From Ptiloglossa arizonensis (taxonomy: Eukaryota > Arthropoda > Insecta > Hymenoptera > Colletidae), in assembly GCF_051014685.1 (NCBI RefSeq), contig NC_135060.1:2480001-2544000 (forward strand): 64,000 nucleotides of DNA. The letters run 5' to 3'. Shown in pieces: positions 36,290 to 47,737 of this stretch. The position numbers and the translations under genes are program-made. How positions within the stretch are numbered: position 1 is the stretch's first letter; every line of letters begins with the position of its first letter. The notes below the pieces were generated by a model, which made no database searches, was not told the DNA's origin, and saw nothing but the letters and a program-made list of their open reading frames with translations.

Positions 36290-36574
36290 TTATAGTTTGT
36301 AATGCTTCTTGATCACAATTACTTTTTCGCTGTTTTGTTTTTCACGCGTGGAAGTTTCTTCAGACCCTCGTTTTCCCACGTATAAATGAGATAATATTCC
36401 CAAATACCAATTACGTTTAAATTTAAGACTTTGGGTTACTAGATGAGATTTCTTGTACAGAATTGCTTCCGGCCCGATTAAAGTATACATTGTTGATAAA
36501 CTGCTTCCTTCCGTTCTAGACATTTCAACGCCTTTGTTAGGCAATTTATACATCTTGCAAGATCTCGCTTCCTC
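36290..36574 (-). CDS. Candidate terminal coding segment, unknown protein
   Basis: Read on the minus strand, the frame is open from about 36574 (VLEEARSCKMYKLPNK...) to a TAA at 36290-36292. An ATG lies at 36553. It includes SRTEGSSLSTMYTLIGPEAI and KFKRNWYLGILSHLYVGKR, and ends with a lysine-rich tail. The composition is balanced (not the Arg/Ser excess of chance frames here) and codons are AT-ended as expected of ordinary coding DNA. An acceptor-like tttatgttttgcatacctgag precedes it. It could be a last exon, a retrocopy fragment or chance. I do not recognise the protein. Confidence 0.28.
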   Translation of the reverse strand, partial: EEARSCKMYKLPNKGVEMSRTEGSSLSTMYTLIGPEAILYKKSHLVTQSLKFKRNWYLGILSHLYVGKRGSEETSTREKQNSEKVIVIKKHYKL

Positions 36575-36683
36575 CAGAACTCAGGTATGCAAAACATAAA
36601 ATCAAAGAGTCCTAATTGCACGAAAGAATCCTAATAGAAGGAAGTCCGTTAATCTTAAAATTAAGTATAAAAAACAGAAACAA

Positions 36684-36716
36684 TGTTTTACCATGTTTTA
36701 CCATGTTTTACCATGG
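36684..36716. repeat. (tgttttacca)n, three copies
   Basis: Three perfect copies of a 10-nt unit. Confidence 0.9.
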
Positions 36717-39700
36717 ACTAAAAAAGGTACAATGCGAACGTTGATCGATTTAATTTTGCAGTACGACAGTAACGACTAAAATTATATAAATATTCGTATT
36801 TAAATTTGTCAATGTATGCAACACTATCGAAAGAATAACAGACGTTAAATATTGTACCAGTTTGAATCTTTATTTATCGCGAACAAATAATTTATCCCTG
36901 CGAAGATTTACAATACAGTATTATTTTGCTAAACGAGTTTATTCCTGTTCGATTACGACCGAAAGGTAAGCATTTTGTTCTAGAAATTGACCTTTTTAAA
37001 GCAACAGTGGTGGGAACCTGGTCCAGTTAGCGAGGGAAAAATTCGAGTTTGCAGCATGTTCATTAGTAACTTTTAATAAACACACGTAGTTCGTACTGAA
37101 TTTGACGTTACATTTTCCTGTAATTAAATTGTAATTACAATCTGTTCGAGAGAAAGGATCGTCCACGTTATAAGCACGTATTCTAAGAAGCTTAATTTGG
37201 ACTCGTTCCAATAAAGTAATTAACAGATTAACTTGTTTTCTTACAAGTGAACGTTAATGACCGGAAACGAGACTTCTCGTTTTTAGTGTAGTCTTTGTCG
37301 ATGATGCTTCGAATAATGTTTTTCCATTAAAAAATGTTATCGTGTATCATATACTATACATTTCATGTACCATAAATCACGTATTTTCATATTTTAAAAA
37401 TCTCAATCAAATATATTAATTCGCCGATTGCATAATTAAATTTCGATAAAACTTTACCGGTCGCGAATGCGTTAAATAATTTTTGAGGGTTTCTCATTAT
37501 TAAAGCGAAGAGTGATGTATAAATAATTTTGGATTATCCGTTGATGATAAAGGGATAAATAATTAAACAGGACTTTACGTTTCAATCCTAAGTGAAATAT
37601 CTTGTCGAAGGAACTTCGTTGTTGCTCGATAATTACAAATTGCAGTGAATCGAAACAGATTTTTGCGATTGCAAAGGAATCCATTCTAAAGTAGCAGTAT
37701 ACAATACTTTACAAAACGTATATATTTCTACCAGAATACTTTGTGCTTGAAAATATGTTGATAATTTTAGATTGAGTGATAAATTCCAAAGTGCCTATAA
37801 TGATAAACTGATTTCCATCGAGTCTCAACGGTTCTCTTTGATATTAATTTTGCATAAAGAACGTTGTTTTCTCCTTCGAGGCACGGTTAGATACTTGCAT
37901 CGATCGATCGGCTGTTAAAGGCTGAGGTAAAGATAAGCGAAGAATATCGAATTACCGTAACAAATAGAAGACAAGGGGAAAAGCTCTTTTCTGATTATAA
38001 TGTAAACAAACTTCAAGGGAAAAAGCTTTTATCGAAATGCATCGGACAGTGGTGGTATTAAAATCACAAATTGCTAAAAATATAACTAATGGAATATAAA
38101 CGACAGCACAACCAAGACTTAAATACATACGTAAATATTTATTTAGACCGTTCGAGGTTCAGGTATTTAGTGGTTAAAAATTTATAGCTGTTTATTCTGA
38201 ATTTTTGTTCAATCAAAGATCCATTAGTTCGTTGCAAAACGTGTCAACGAGGTTCGTTTTAGCAAAGCGGAACAATCGTAGCGAATATAAGGGCAAGTTA
38301 CATAAATTGATCGTTAGAAATGTTACAACAAATTAATCACGTTCTCGCAAAAATTGAAAAAAGCATTGCTGATACAATTTGTTCACCTTTGATTATTATT
38401 CTATCGAAAGATCTACCTGTACAACGAGCTCGTACAAAAAATCCACAATTGTACCTCGACGTGTTCAATGAGAGTTACGATAGAAATAATCGAGTAAATT
38501 CGTGCAGCGAGTATTTATTTCGGTGTTATAAATAGAAATGATTAGAAGTTGCTGCACGAGAGAGTAACACGTCAACCGCAATCAGGGTTAAATTCGTACC
38601 ACCTTAACAAGGTGGGAAGAAACTCTCCAACGGCTCATAAATTAACCCATAACTTGGCCTCATCCTTCTATAACGCTCCCAATGGCCGACAGGCTGCTTC
38701 TCAACTTTGTGGTTGCGTCATACTTTCGGATGTACGTGTCACGTACTCGTGGTGCAAGCACACTCGTAATCATCCTCCCATCAGCCGAAAATATCTTTCG
38801 GCAGAATATTTAGGACAGGAAGCAGATGCTGTCGGCAAGATTTTTTCACTTTCCTTTCGTCGAACGCTCTACGAGTCGAAAATAACGAAGAGTCTCTAAC
38901 GTGTTTCTTAATTATGCCTCTACGGTACGAGGCAATTTACAAAGTATTGCACCGTGTCGAAACGTTAAATATCTCCACAAGCATGGGATTTAAACAAAAC
39001 ATTGTTCCTTCGTACGTTACTTTACTTATTCATTTATTATTTTATACAGGATGTCCATCGTACCATCCATGATTTTTTAGATATCTCTGTTAAAAAATTG
39101 CCCTCCTGTATTTTTTCTTGCAGTAATAGAAGAAAAAAGAAAGTAATATCGGATACAGTTGCTTTTATTTTATAATTTATTTGGAAAATCGTTCTTAAGT
39201 GTAATAAGATTACTTATTAACGTAAAAGTCGAGCATCGAGATAATTTTGTGATACTTTGTAACGGAATGTAAATAGTCAACAATTACAATTTCTAATTTA
39301 ATCTTTTTGTACCTTCGATCCACTGCAAAATACGCGAGTATTTTACACATTTTCGAACGGTCAATATTACTATGCAATATCGTACACTCATAATGATATT
39401 GACTGTTCAGGAATAATATTGCGAATTCGCGCGATATATTGAAATAATCAGAAAGAGTTTAATGTTGTTCCAGGGAGCGTTACAGAATATACCAAGAACA
39501 TATTTAGCGAGTAGGGAAATTGAAAAAATATTGCTTCAACAATATTGAACCGTCTGTGGTAAACTATGGTTTCTCAATATTATCGATTCAATATTATTGC
39601 TTTGATAATATTAATCGTGCGTGGTTATTTTCGAGTGAATTGCTAGCGAATTAGACACGGCGTTTAATTGATCTTTAATCGAAATGATGATTATTTTGTT

Positions 39701-40235
39701 ACATATACGGTATGGTGGAATACGTAGAACGTTATGTAATTCTTTAAATAGTTCTACGATAATAAGACCACGTGCCTTGATGCTTCGGTTAATTATTTTG
39801 GATAAATTTGATTCAAGAGTAACGCGTTTCGAACTTCCTGTATCGCAAAACCAGTCTTCGTAATGTCTCGACGATTAGTCCCTGATCGACGAGGTCTACG
39901 TACACTATTGTTTCAATTATTGTCCACTGTACGAGGAAATCCATCGTTATTCCCAATATTTCTAATCGAAAACGGGTTTATCGAGGAAGTACGTTTAATC
40001 GGTTGACAACCCGTATATATGCACGCGTATGTTTGTAACGCGAAATTTCATGTACCTTCGACACAATCGAACTAATGCCGCTGAAGTATTCATATAACGT
40101 TCACGGGAATATCATGCCCATTTTGTGAAAACCATCGCGTACACCGAAATGGCACGTTGGATGACGAATTGCAGAAGTAGATAAACGTTTTACGCGACGT
40201 TCAATGTGGTAACGATCCCTCGTGGATACACACAG
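36717..40235. other. 3.5-kb stretch without a recognised gene
   Basis: Mostly AT-rich. A 116-codon plus frame (38549-38899) is unrecognised. The string acaggatgtccatcgtacca at 39055 resembles the start of some DNA transposons, but no partner end was seen. taccaagaac- and taatattgctt-type words occur around 39460-39610. Confidence 0.4.
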
Positions 40236-40340
40236 CCGCAACATTTACCATTGGCCGACATTTAATAATTGATTAATCGAATGATTACTGGACAGATCGA
40301 ATGGTAATGGTGCATTATTTAAGGTAATCAACTTGCATTA
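40236..40340. promoter_or_regulatory. Homeodomain-type motif cluster, possible enhancer
   Basis: Within about 80 nt there are taataattgattaatc, atgattact, ggtaatgg, tgcattatttaa and ggtaatca. gattaat is a composite motif typical of Hox/Exd-type factors. The surrounding DNA (39950-40620) keeps an even, complex composition without simple repeats. The regulatory role is inference. Confidence 0.3.
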
Positions 40341-40849
40341 TTGAGTGTCAGGCTAAATGCGCTTAACAGCGTGCATGTTTTAAGAGAATCACGTGGAACG
40401 GCAGCCGACGGAGAAATATAATGGCTCGGTTTTGTGTCATCGATTCTTCGTTAATTCGTCTGTAATGCCGGTGCAATCTCGATGCGTTCGAAGTTTGAGA
40501 ACCGAGCGCGACGTTTTATTTATCGATGCCCGATACTGCGGTTAAAAACCGCTCGAAATCGCCCCGATGAAATATTCATGTCCGCGATATTTTCATTCAT
40601 CGTCGAATTGGATCGTTTATACTTTTTGCACGTGAAATTAGTACTTCGGTAGCACGTTCGCATTAATTGCGTCAGCGTCGTAAAATATTCTCTTTTTCGG
40701 CTTTATTCTAATTCCGGGAAACGAGAAAAAGTTACGGGGGGGAGATATACATAGCAAGGAGGGTAGGGTATCGTGAGAATTTCTTTTTTTACACAATAAA
40801 TGAAATTCTCGAATCGAACGGTCGCGATACCAAGAATCTCGTTTGGTAT
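40341..40849. other. No gene recognised
   Basis: Complex non-repetitive sequence without a convincing frame, adjoining the motif cluster on its left. Confidence 0.4.
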
Positions 40850-41040
40850 TGCTCCACGCGAATTAAAAATTCGAACAACCGTGTCTTCGTCACAGGCCGC
40901 TGGGACGCGGATCGACCTTTCAAGGATTCTTGACCTTCTTTAAATTCTTTAAACCGTTGGTAAACCACTGGTTGGTTCCCGCAATCACGACTCAAAAGCA
41001 GTTCTCGGTATCTGCGAAATTTCTGCACCGGTTGTTCCAT
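40850..41040 (-). pseudogene. Probable mariner transposase N-terminal fragment
   Basis: The minus frame includes VVYQRFKEFKEGQESLKGR and SQRPVTKTRLFEFLIRVEQ. This matches the layout of the mariner N-terminal helix-turn-helix region: an aromatic-x-RFK segment, G-x-(E/Q)-S, then an RSGRP-like linker and T-K-T with a following helix. Here the second Gly of the linker is Gln. The frame then leaves homology and no catalytic domain follows, so it is a truncated relic. Confidence is moderate because the region is short. Confidence 0.55.
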
Positions 41041-44000
41041 TTTTCACGCATAACTTGACGCGACTCGCTCTTGGTTGCTCCATTCGATATCAATGTTTCG
41101 AACGCGCGCACTATTACACAATCCAACAAATCGCAACTCTTTTTCCGTTTCGCAACATCCGTTGGGCGATTCTTATACAATTTACGGTTCTAAACTCCTA
41201 AACCTAAACATAGGTGGAAAATATTCATCCAACGTGTTTTCTTATCGAACTTCGTAGCATACATAAAAAATATTCGTTCGAGAAGTAGCGTAAATGAAAC
41301 TTAGAAGGAGCATCGTTAAATACGTCGAGCCTTTTGTACTCGACACTCCGTCGTATCTAATTCAATTTGATTTAGATCGGTGTGTACACTGGAACATCGA
41401 ACGTGGAAAAGTCGGTTCACTGTCGCGTTCGTCTCGATCGATAAAGGGTCAGAAGCTTTGTATCTCTTCGTATGATTTAAAAGCGGCCACTCGGCTGGAC
41501 TGTCGTCCTTAAATGCACTGGGCACGAAGCAGAAGAACGTATACCGTGGCTCGTATGTGGATGATACGGCTCCCATTGTCCTGACCCCTTGTCATTTCGT
41601 GGAATATCTCTTGATACCAGTGGGAAACGAACAAATGTTTTCGAAGAACGGCTCAATGTACTATACCAACGGATACTTCGTTCTTTTACGGATCGTATGG
41701 GCGACATAAACGACGTCCATCAATCATTCTATGGTTAACTTACGGTTCTTTGTGGATGTTTCTCGGTGTAAGGAAATCGATACTTCCTCTCCCGTTAAGA
41801 CGGTTTTCTATCAAGAATACAATGGAACTTCCATTATACGAATTAATAGGGAGACAAACGTGTTCGGATAAACAAATTTACGTACATTCGAACACTTGAC
41901 CTTCTTTTTATCATCGAATTTCGTACGTTTCGAAACCGAAAATCGCGATACGTTTTGAATTTTTCCTTTTTTTTCATTTCGAATAAATTAACTCGTCCTC
42001 GTAGAGTTTAATCATGAATCGACGTCTCCTCGGTTAAATTTACAGAAATAGCGACATCGGATCGAACGTCTCTTCGATTGGAACAAAAATGAGAGAAATT
42101 GATCGAACCGCCAGCGAAAATTGCACGACCGAATTATATTTCTAACGGGAGTAGAAATTTATTTGGAATTTCCATTGTTAATTATCAATGACCAGTCTCT
42201 CGTTCAGTTATCGGTTACTGGACGAGTTTTTTCATAAGTCGGTGGCGTTGTTCGTTCGGTTCGATCGTTTGCTCGATACTTGCCTGTCCACTCTATCGTC
42301 CTTGGGGGTTGCCACCATTTTACGGTAAATCGCAACAATCTTTCACCCTGTCGGCCGAAAAAAATGGCTGGCATAACCTGGCCCATATATTTCCCGAGGA
42401 CGGTCTCAAAACTCCTCATTTCCAACTCGCACGCTGTAACTCAATTCGGACAAAACACACTGCACGAACTTCGTTCTCGTCGAAATGAAACATTTTCCCG
42501 CCTTTATTACAGTTCTTCGACTTTATAAAAAAAAAACAGAATTCTAGCGTTCGGAAATTTTGGTTTTCCGATCGTAAACACGTGAAAAGATTCTTCGGGA
42601 TCTGTTTCATTCGAACAAGAATTATCGGATCAACGCGTCCATAGATTTTTAAACTCACCGTATTTCCCACACCTATACACACACTCACACGAAAGAAACG
42701 TGTTAACGTCGAACAACTGGTGTTCGAGAATCGATCAACCGACAGATGTTTTCGATTGCTATTAGCTTATACAAGGATCAAACTCGATGGCCTCCGCGCG
42801 CTCTCAATTTGCCATTCGACGTCCGATTTGAAAGAGTACAGTCTCATTATTTTACAACCGTACCTTGTACATTTTCAGGGCGGATGGTTAACGACGGTGA
42901 TTGTTATCCAACGAAACGATTCTATTCGCGCCGTACTCGTTTTTGATAAGCGGAACCAAAATGGGCCCATTGAGCGTTCAACTCGAGCGTATTTACACCC
43001 GAAAGATGCTAACGTTTGCGCAAATAAAATATAAATAAAGTGTAGAAATACGCAACGCGTTACACGCTCGACATTTTCTCGGTAACGCGCGAAAGAGCAT
43101 GGAAAAATATGCCGCGTATTTATTCAGCGCGTCATTCGATTTTCCGAAAGTTCATCAAGATTATAAAAAAAAGCAACGACACATTTCCCCGTGGGATTAG
43201 CGACAATGTTTACTCATCGATGCAATATTCTAAAACTATTCGTACTCACCCCCTCCTCTCCAATTTTATCTCTTTTCGCGCGACACAAGTTTACGATTTA
43301 CGTTTTACTCAATTTGGCGCGGACCTACACTCCGGCTCAAAAGTTTCGAGCACCCTTTCAACTTCGAAATACGCAAATCTTTTTTCCGTACGTACGCAAA
43401 CGTTTTCCTAAAAATATTATCGCGTGTCAATTGGCCATTACTCGAGTACAAAGTTCCCGCTATTTCTATATCGACTCGAGCGAACCGAGTTCGCATTCGA
43501 TCGTTCGTTGCTCTCGTCGCGTAGAGCTTACGAACGTACAATTCGATCTCCGATACCTCGATAATCGTGTCTGATCGTTCGTTGCGTAAAGATCTCTCGT
43601 GATTTCGAAGTAACCGATCCAACGTATCGATAGCTAAAGCTTACGTTTTCTAATTTAAACGGTAGATCCGCTCGTCTCGATTCGCGTGGTGCTTGCAAAC
43701 GAAGAATTCCAATTTCGAAGACGTCGGAGTCTTCGTACTCTTTACTGGTCGCTATATCGGTAGCTTATACAACTGATCGTTGCTCACCGGGGATCGTTAC
43801 GCTTCACAATGGTCACCGACGTCCGATTCATAATTTAATACATATTACGATCCGCCTCGACTATCCGGGCGTTCGATAAAGCTCATCCGTATTGGCCGGC
43901 CTCTTCGCAATAAGCCAGAAGTGGGTTGCCAAAGGCATCTTTTATTACAAACGATATTGCTAGCGGAATCACCGCGTCCGGGAATACTCCTTTCGCGGGT

Positions 44001-44081
44001 CGCGGACAGACCGTGATCGAGTTTTTCCACGGTCTCGGTTCGCGTAGGAGTACGAGGAGGACGAAGAGGCGGAGAGGTGGT
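41041..44081. other. 3-kb stretch without a recognised gene
   Basis: Several frames of 60-127 codons on both strands, for instance 43191-43574 plus and 43305-43622 minus, fully overlapping. CpG-rich, with no exon boundaries or repeats worth naming. Confidence 0.4.
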
Positions 44082-44123
44082 CGGTAGGTAGATAGGTAGG
44101 TAGGTAGGTAGGTAGGTAGGTAG
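44082..44123. repeat. (ggta)n microsatellite
   Basis: About ten ggta tetramers with one gata interruption. It creates the Tyr-Leu-Pro-Thr repeats in the overlapping minus frame (43845-44312), which is therefore an artefact. Confidence 0.95.
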
Positions 44124-44765
44124 CGGGCCATTGTTTCTGTTCGGCGGTGTATCGATTGGCGTCGCGCGGAACTGTCCGCTTCGCGGGCGAGCGGCAAGTG
44201 TGATAAAGTCAGCGCGCGTGCAGGGCGCACGGTTTGTTGTGTGAGTGTGATAAATTAGTCGGGCCTTCATAAACATTTCACAGCTGCCGCCGACACTCTG
44301 GGCCCACCCCAAACTCTGCCGACACCTCTGTGTTCCAGCAAGCGATGCGATCCTCTTTTACCCCTTTCCTCCACCTCGTCCTCCTACCTCTCCCGCGCGT
44401 TGATGCTTCCGCGTGTGTTCTTGCCCGGTAGCTGGCCGCCGACCGGCCGGCCGAGAGCGGATGCGAAAGAGCACTCAATACTTTACCCGCGTTGGAGTTT
44501 CGCGGTTTGACCAGTTAATTTTTTTCCACTACCGGCTACCCTCTACCACCCATCCACCGTGATATATACAACTGAATCTCGATGGCATTATCAATGCCCG
44601 GGAAATTTATCGCCCTTGACGCGCGGGAACGTCCGGCCGGATCGTACCGTGTATCGGCGTATCCCGTTCGTGGTTTACACACCGGTTCATTTTTTCCTAA
44701 TGAGAGACCAACGGTCTGTTAACCCCCGGTGATAAACTCCGCTCGACGAACGATCGAATATCGGA
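44124..44765. other. GC-rich, CpG-dense stretch; no gene called
   Basis: Runs of ccggccggcc-type sequence, with gtgatatataca, a TATA-like string, at about 44560. This could be a promoter region, but no first exon or initiator can be supported. Confidence 0.35.
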
Positions 44766-44836
44766 CCGTTCGAGAAGTTTCGTCGTGAACTTTTTCCATT
44801 GCGAGAAAATACTGACACTTCGATTTTGAACAACTC
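44766..44836 (+). mobile_element. Mariner-like terminus (family 1)
   Basis: gttcgagaagtttcgtcgtg, ttttccattgcgagaaaata and gacacttcgattttgaac match, in order, the left end of the 23138 element and the reverse complement of the right end of the 57617 element. Its own first bases are mutated. Probably one end of an element whose other end is lost. Confidence 0.75.
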
Positions 44837-45091
44837 CGAACGCACGAGTCGAGAGATCTACACGATACTTCGCACGTGTAAGTCAATAGGTAGCACCGTC
44901 TTTGGTTGGTTAAAATAAATTATGTTCGTTGATAGTGTTACTTGAATATCGTGCTCGATTTACGCGTCTTTCGCGCAAGTATCGTCGATGTTACGAAAGC
45001 TGGCGTAGATATCGTTCGTATCGAGAAGTAGAGAGACGATCCCCTGGAACTCAATGGAGCACTGATATTCTTTTCATCGAGGTTGGTATAG

Positions 45092-45379
45092 TTAGCGAAA
45101 CACACATGTACAGTATAGAGTATACGTGTATAGAGCGAGTCTGGTAACTGGGTCGGGATGTATCTTTGTTTCTATCGCAGATGGAAGAAAATCTTGTACA
45201 GTTCGACGAAGTCTACCATCGTGTGCTGCGACCCTTCCTACGAGTGCATCGATGCAGCTTGCAATGTGTAATTGCATTTGTTCTTTAATTATTTGGCACG
45301 ACTTCGTATCGAGTCGAAAGCTACAATTTAATTGCCTTAACGAGGAAAACCTATCGACGATCCAAAGAAATATGTACAA
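45092..45379 (-). other. Protein-like minus frame, unidentified
   Basis: A 95-codon frame that includes IIKEQMQLHIASCIDALVGR and AAHDGRLRRTVQDFLPS. It looks amphipathic and has a balanced composition, but no family is recognised. The plus strand has an overlapping 104-codon frame. It may be a decayed gene or transposon remnant. Confidence 0.2.
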
Positions 45380-45519
45380 GTGTAATGTCGATGAATATGA
45401 AAAAATGCTAGACGTCGATAGGAAGGTTCATGGAGAGTAACGTTTGTTGCTTCGCAAAAAATTCATAAATCGTAACGGAAGAAAAATTTCTATAGCTTGA
45501 AACGTTAGAGAACATAATA

Positions 45520-45556
45520 GATTGTTCGATAAATTTTATCGAACGATAAAACTTTG
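45520..45556 (+). mobile_element. Mariner-like terminus (family 1), palindromic
   Basis: attgttcgataaattttatc followed by gaacgataaaact. The first part is a perfect palindrome (gttcgataaattttatcgaac less its centre base). It may be the left end of a ~1.36-kb element ending at 46878, close to mariner full length, but the 1.3 kb between holds no readable mariner transposase. Confidence 0.6.
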
Positions 45557-45725
45557 TAGTTTTCTTCCAGTATATGGAAAGTGACGAAAACTTTCATCGA
45601 AGTTTTACCTTACGAAGAGGAAATGTTTGAAAATTACTTTTATTTTAACGTTTCGCTCGAGTCTCGTCGTTTAAGAATTTTTCTACACATTCGAGTACGC
45701 GTACTCGCATTTTAGTAAATTATGG

Positions 45726-45938
45726 CTAGGTAGTCTCGAATTCCTCTCGGGATTTGGAACCCTCGGGGCTCTTCCTGTTCTCAATAGCGATTGCCGTATC
45801 ATAAACCCGCGTCTTGGACACAGCTGCGACGGAACCTAACGGGCGAGCTTTACCGGAACAGGGTAGTGTGCATTGTTCTAACCTCCCATCTACACTGTGT
45901 ACCAGAACACATTGTGCATCAGAGTGGGTGGAACGTTG
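45726..45938 (-). other. Protein-like minus frame, unidentified
   Basis: A ~70-codon frame without an ATG at its start. It includes HSDAQCVLVHSVDGRLEQC and VSKTRVYDTAIAIENRKSPE and ends at a TAG. It lies between two mariner-like ends. The family is not recognised; it may be cargo, a decayed gene or chance. Confidence 0.22.
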
Positions 45939-46156
45939 CAAAATTTACGAAACCGCCCACCTCTTCTATTGATGCAACTTTTCGAGCGATTGATTCGATC
46001 AATTATTAGAAAGGAATTCTTTCGTCGAGATTGAGCAATGGAAAACAGAACTCTTCTTATCTACTTAAGTTATAGGTACGCAGAGAACTAATAGTTAGAA
46101 CTAATAGTTGTATATATGTTCGAGATTCTCGAATATTTTCGAAAGCTCTCTTTTTG

Positions 46157-46435
46157 TCAAATAAAAATGTTTCTTTCCCGACGAGTGTCAAGAATGCCCA
46201 TTTGCGTACTCTTCCGTGTCTTGTATTCTTCCGAGCGATATTTTGCGCTCGACACAGTGCTGGGACCAATCTGCCTGTGCATACTCAAGATACGAAAGAG
46301 CTCCGGAAAGGTATAACGTTCTAAGCGTGGAGAAGCTTCTGTCGTAGACTTCTGCGGGAAACCCAGAGCTTTCATAGCGGTATAAAACATACGATTATGG
46401 TGGTCTGTAAAGTTTAAAGTAGCATCTACGAACAT
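46157..46435 (-). CDS. Candidate coding segment, unknown protein
   Basis: A 92-codon minus frame from an ATG at 46435 to a TGA at 46157-46159. It includes FVDATLNFTDHHNRMFYTAM, then PRLERYTFPELFRILSMHRQ and SSAKYRSEEYKTRKST. The composition is balanced and charged, unlike the Arg/Ser-rich chance frames. No signal peptide, membrane segment or known domain is apparent. It shares strand with the frames at 45092 and 45726 and sits inside the interval between mariner-like ends 45520 and 46878. Possibly an exon or pseudogene of an unrecognised gene. Confidence 0.25.
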   Translation of the reverse strand: MFVDATLNFTDHHNRMFYTAMKALGFPQKSTTEASPRLERYTFPELFRILSMHRQIGPSTVSSAKYRSEEYKTRKSTQMGILDTRRERNIFI

Positions 46436-46840
46436 CCTGGATCACGAACCGTGTTAACGGACGAAAGAATAATGTCACTCGGCGAGTAATTGAGTAGAAC
46501 GGAATGTCTACCGTAGGCCGAATTTTACTGTGCGCCACTTACCAATATCGATGAAACCTTCACCTCGCCGACATCCATTTTTAAGATACAAAATTTACAT
46601 CGATACTCAAATCGAACGGAACATTCGATCAAACCTATACCCTAGAATGTATCGCAAGAGTTTTAATGAAATCAAGGCCTTCAAATTTTCTTATTGCAAA
46701 TTTGTACATTCAGACTTTTAACGATACTACTGGTACCTGAGTATTTTTATTATTAAATGAAATTAAATGATTTTATCGAATTTTATCGAATTTCTATGAA
46801 TCGAAAATTGTGGTCAATTTGTAAGAAAAAGACGAAACAG

Positions 46841-46878
46841 ATTTTATCGAACGACAAAACTTATTGAACAACCTAGTA
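46841..46878 (-). mobile_element. Mariner-like right terminus (family 1)
   Basis: attttatcgaacgacaaaac followed by ttattgaacaacc and then TA. It is the reverse-complement terminal motif, one base different from the 23716-23736 end. It lies 10 nt before a putative splice acceptor. Confidence 0.75.
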
Positions 46879-46888
46879 TGTGTTTCAG

Positions 46889-47047
46889 CACAGAAATGAC
46901 AATTCGTACGAGGAAATGCAGAAAGTGGTGAGGATCACGCGACAGCACGAAGGACGAAACTTTGACGAGAAGGTGGACAGTACCGAGATACTCTTAAAAA
47001 TTGAAAGATATTCGCGATCGAGAGACAACGCTCTAAAAATATCCTAA
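46889..47047 (+). CDS. Possible exon, same strand as the 19744 exon
   Basis: tatgtgtttcag precedes 46889. The frame is then open for 52 codons to a TAA at 47045: it starts HRNDNSYEEMQKVVRITR, later FDEKVDSTEILLKIERYSRS, a highly charged, coiled-coil-like stretch. It could be a last exon. Alternatively the donor gtgagg at 46928 would make a 39-nt microexon, phase 0 at both ends, compatible with the 19744 exon. The acceptor lies directly beside a mariner terminus, so chance or transposon-derived splicing is also possible. The protein is not recognised. Confidence 0.33.
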   Translation, partial: HRNDNSYEEMQKVVRITRQHEGRNFDEKVDSTEILLKIERYSRSRDNALKIS

Positions 47048-47737
47048 TCTTTTTAATCGACGTCTCGTTGAACGTATATCAAAACATCGCAGGAATTTAG
47101 ATTTGAAAATCTAATCGTCGACGAGGAGAATTGTTGTTCGAAAATTCGGCGAAAGAGGTTGAAATAATTGAAAGACTCATTGTGGTTTTGAAACGCGTTG
47201 CGTCGAGCAAAAGAAAACGGTGGTAGTAATTAGTCGGCTGCAAGTCTACCGGTAGCTGGCAAACATTGCGACCCCTCGGGCTGTTCAGTGGCACTGACCA
47301 GCTGGTTTGGATTAATTCCGTTTTCCTTGGCCGTCAAAACGAGGAAAAGGAGCGAGGAAAAGAGGCGGGGTACGACGCAGGGGAGTGTAAATGAGAGAGA
47401 AAAGAGGGGACCGTGGTTCGGGGTGGAGAACTTTGTCGTTCGAAATGGAGGCGAAAGTTCCGCCAAAACTGGGTCGTAATTCTTGCGAGCCATCTGCAAA
47501 GGCAGCGAAAAAACAGACAAGTCGGCTAGAAAGAACCAAAGAGGATAAAAACTTGACTCTTCGACATCTTTCGCGAGTTACAAACCATTTCTTCTTCTTA
47601 ACGATTTCTAGCCAACCCGAGGATCGCCCCGAGCCAATGCACTTTTGGATTATTCGGTACGGATAATTGCACCGTGACCGATTCGCAAATATTTTTTAAC
47701 AAACAATTAACAAGCACTTGTACTCTACTTTTAATCG
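47048..47737. other. No gene recognised
   Basis: A gag/agg-rich stretch near 47330-47420 gives overlapping frames on both strands (90-96 codons). No exon was seen. Confidence 0.4.

Noticed and set aside
39050..39075. acaggatgtccatcgtacca as a transposon start
   Set aside because: No matching inverted end or target duplication was found nearby.
43845..44312. 155-codon minus frame with Tyr-Leu-Pro-Thr repeats
   Set aside because: The repeats are simply the translated (ggta)n microsatellite.
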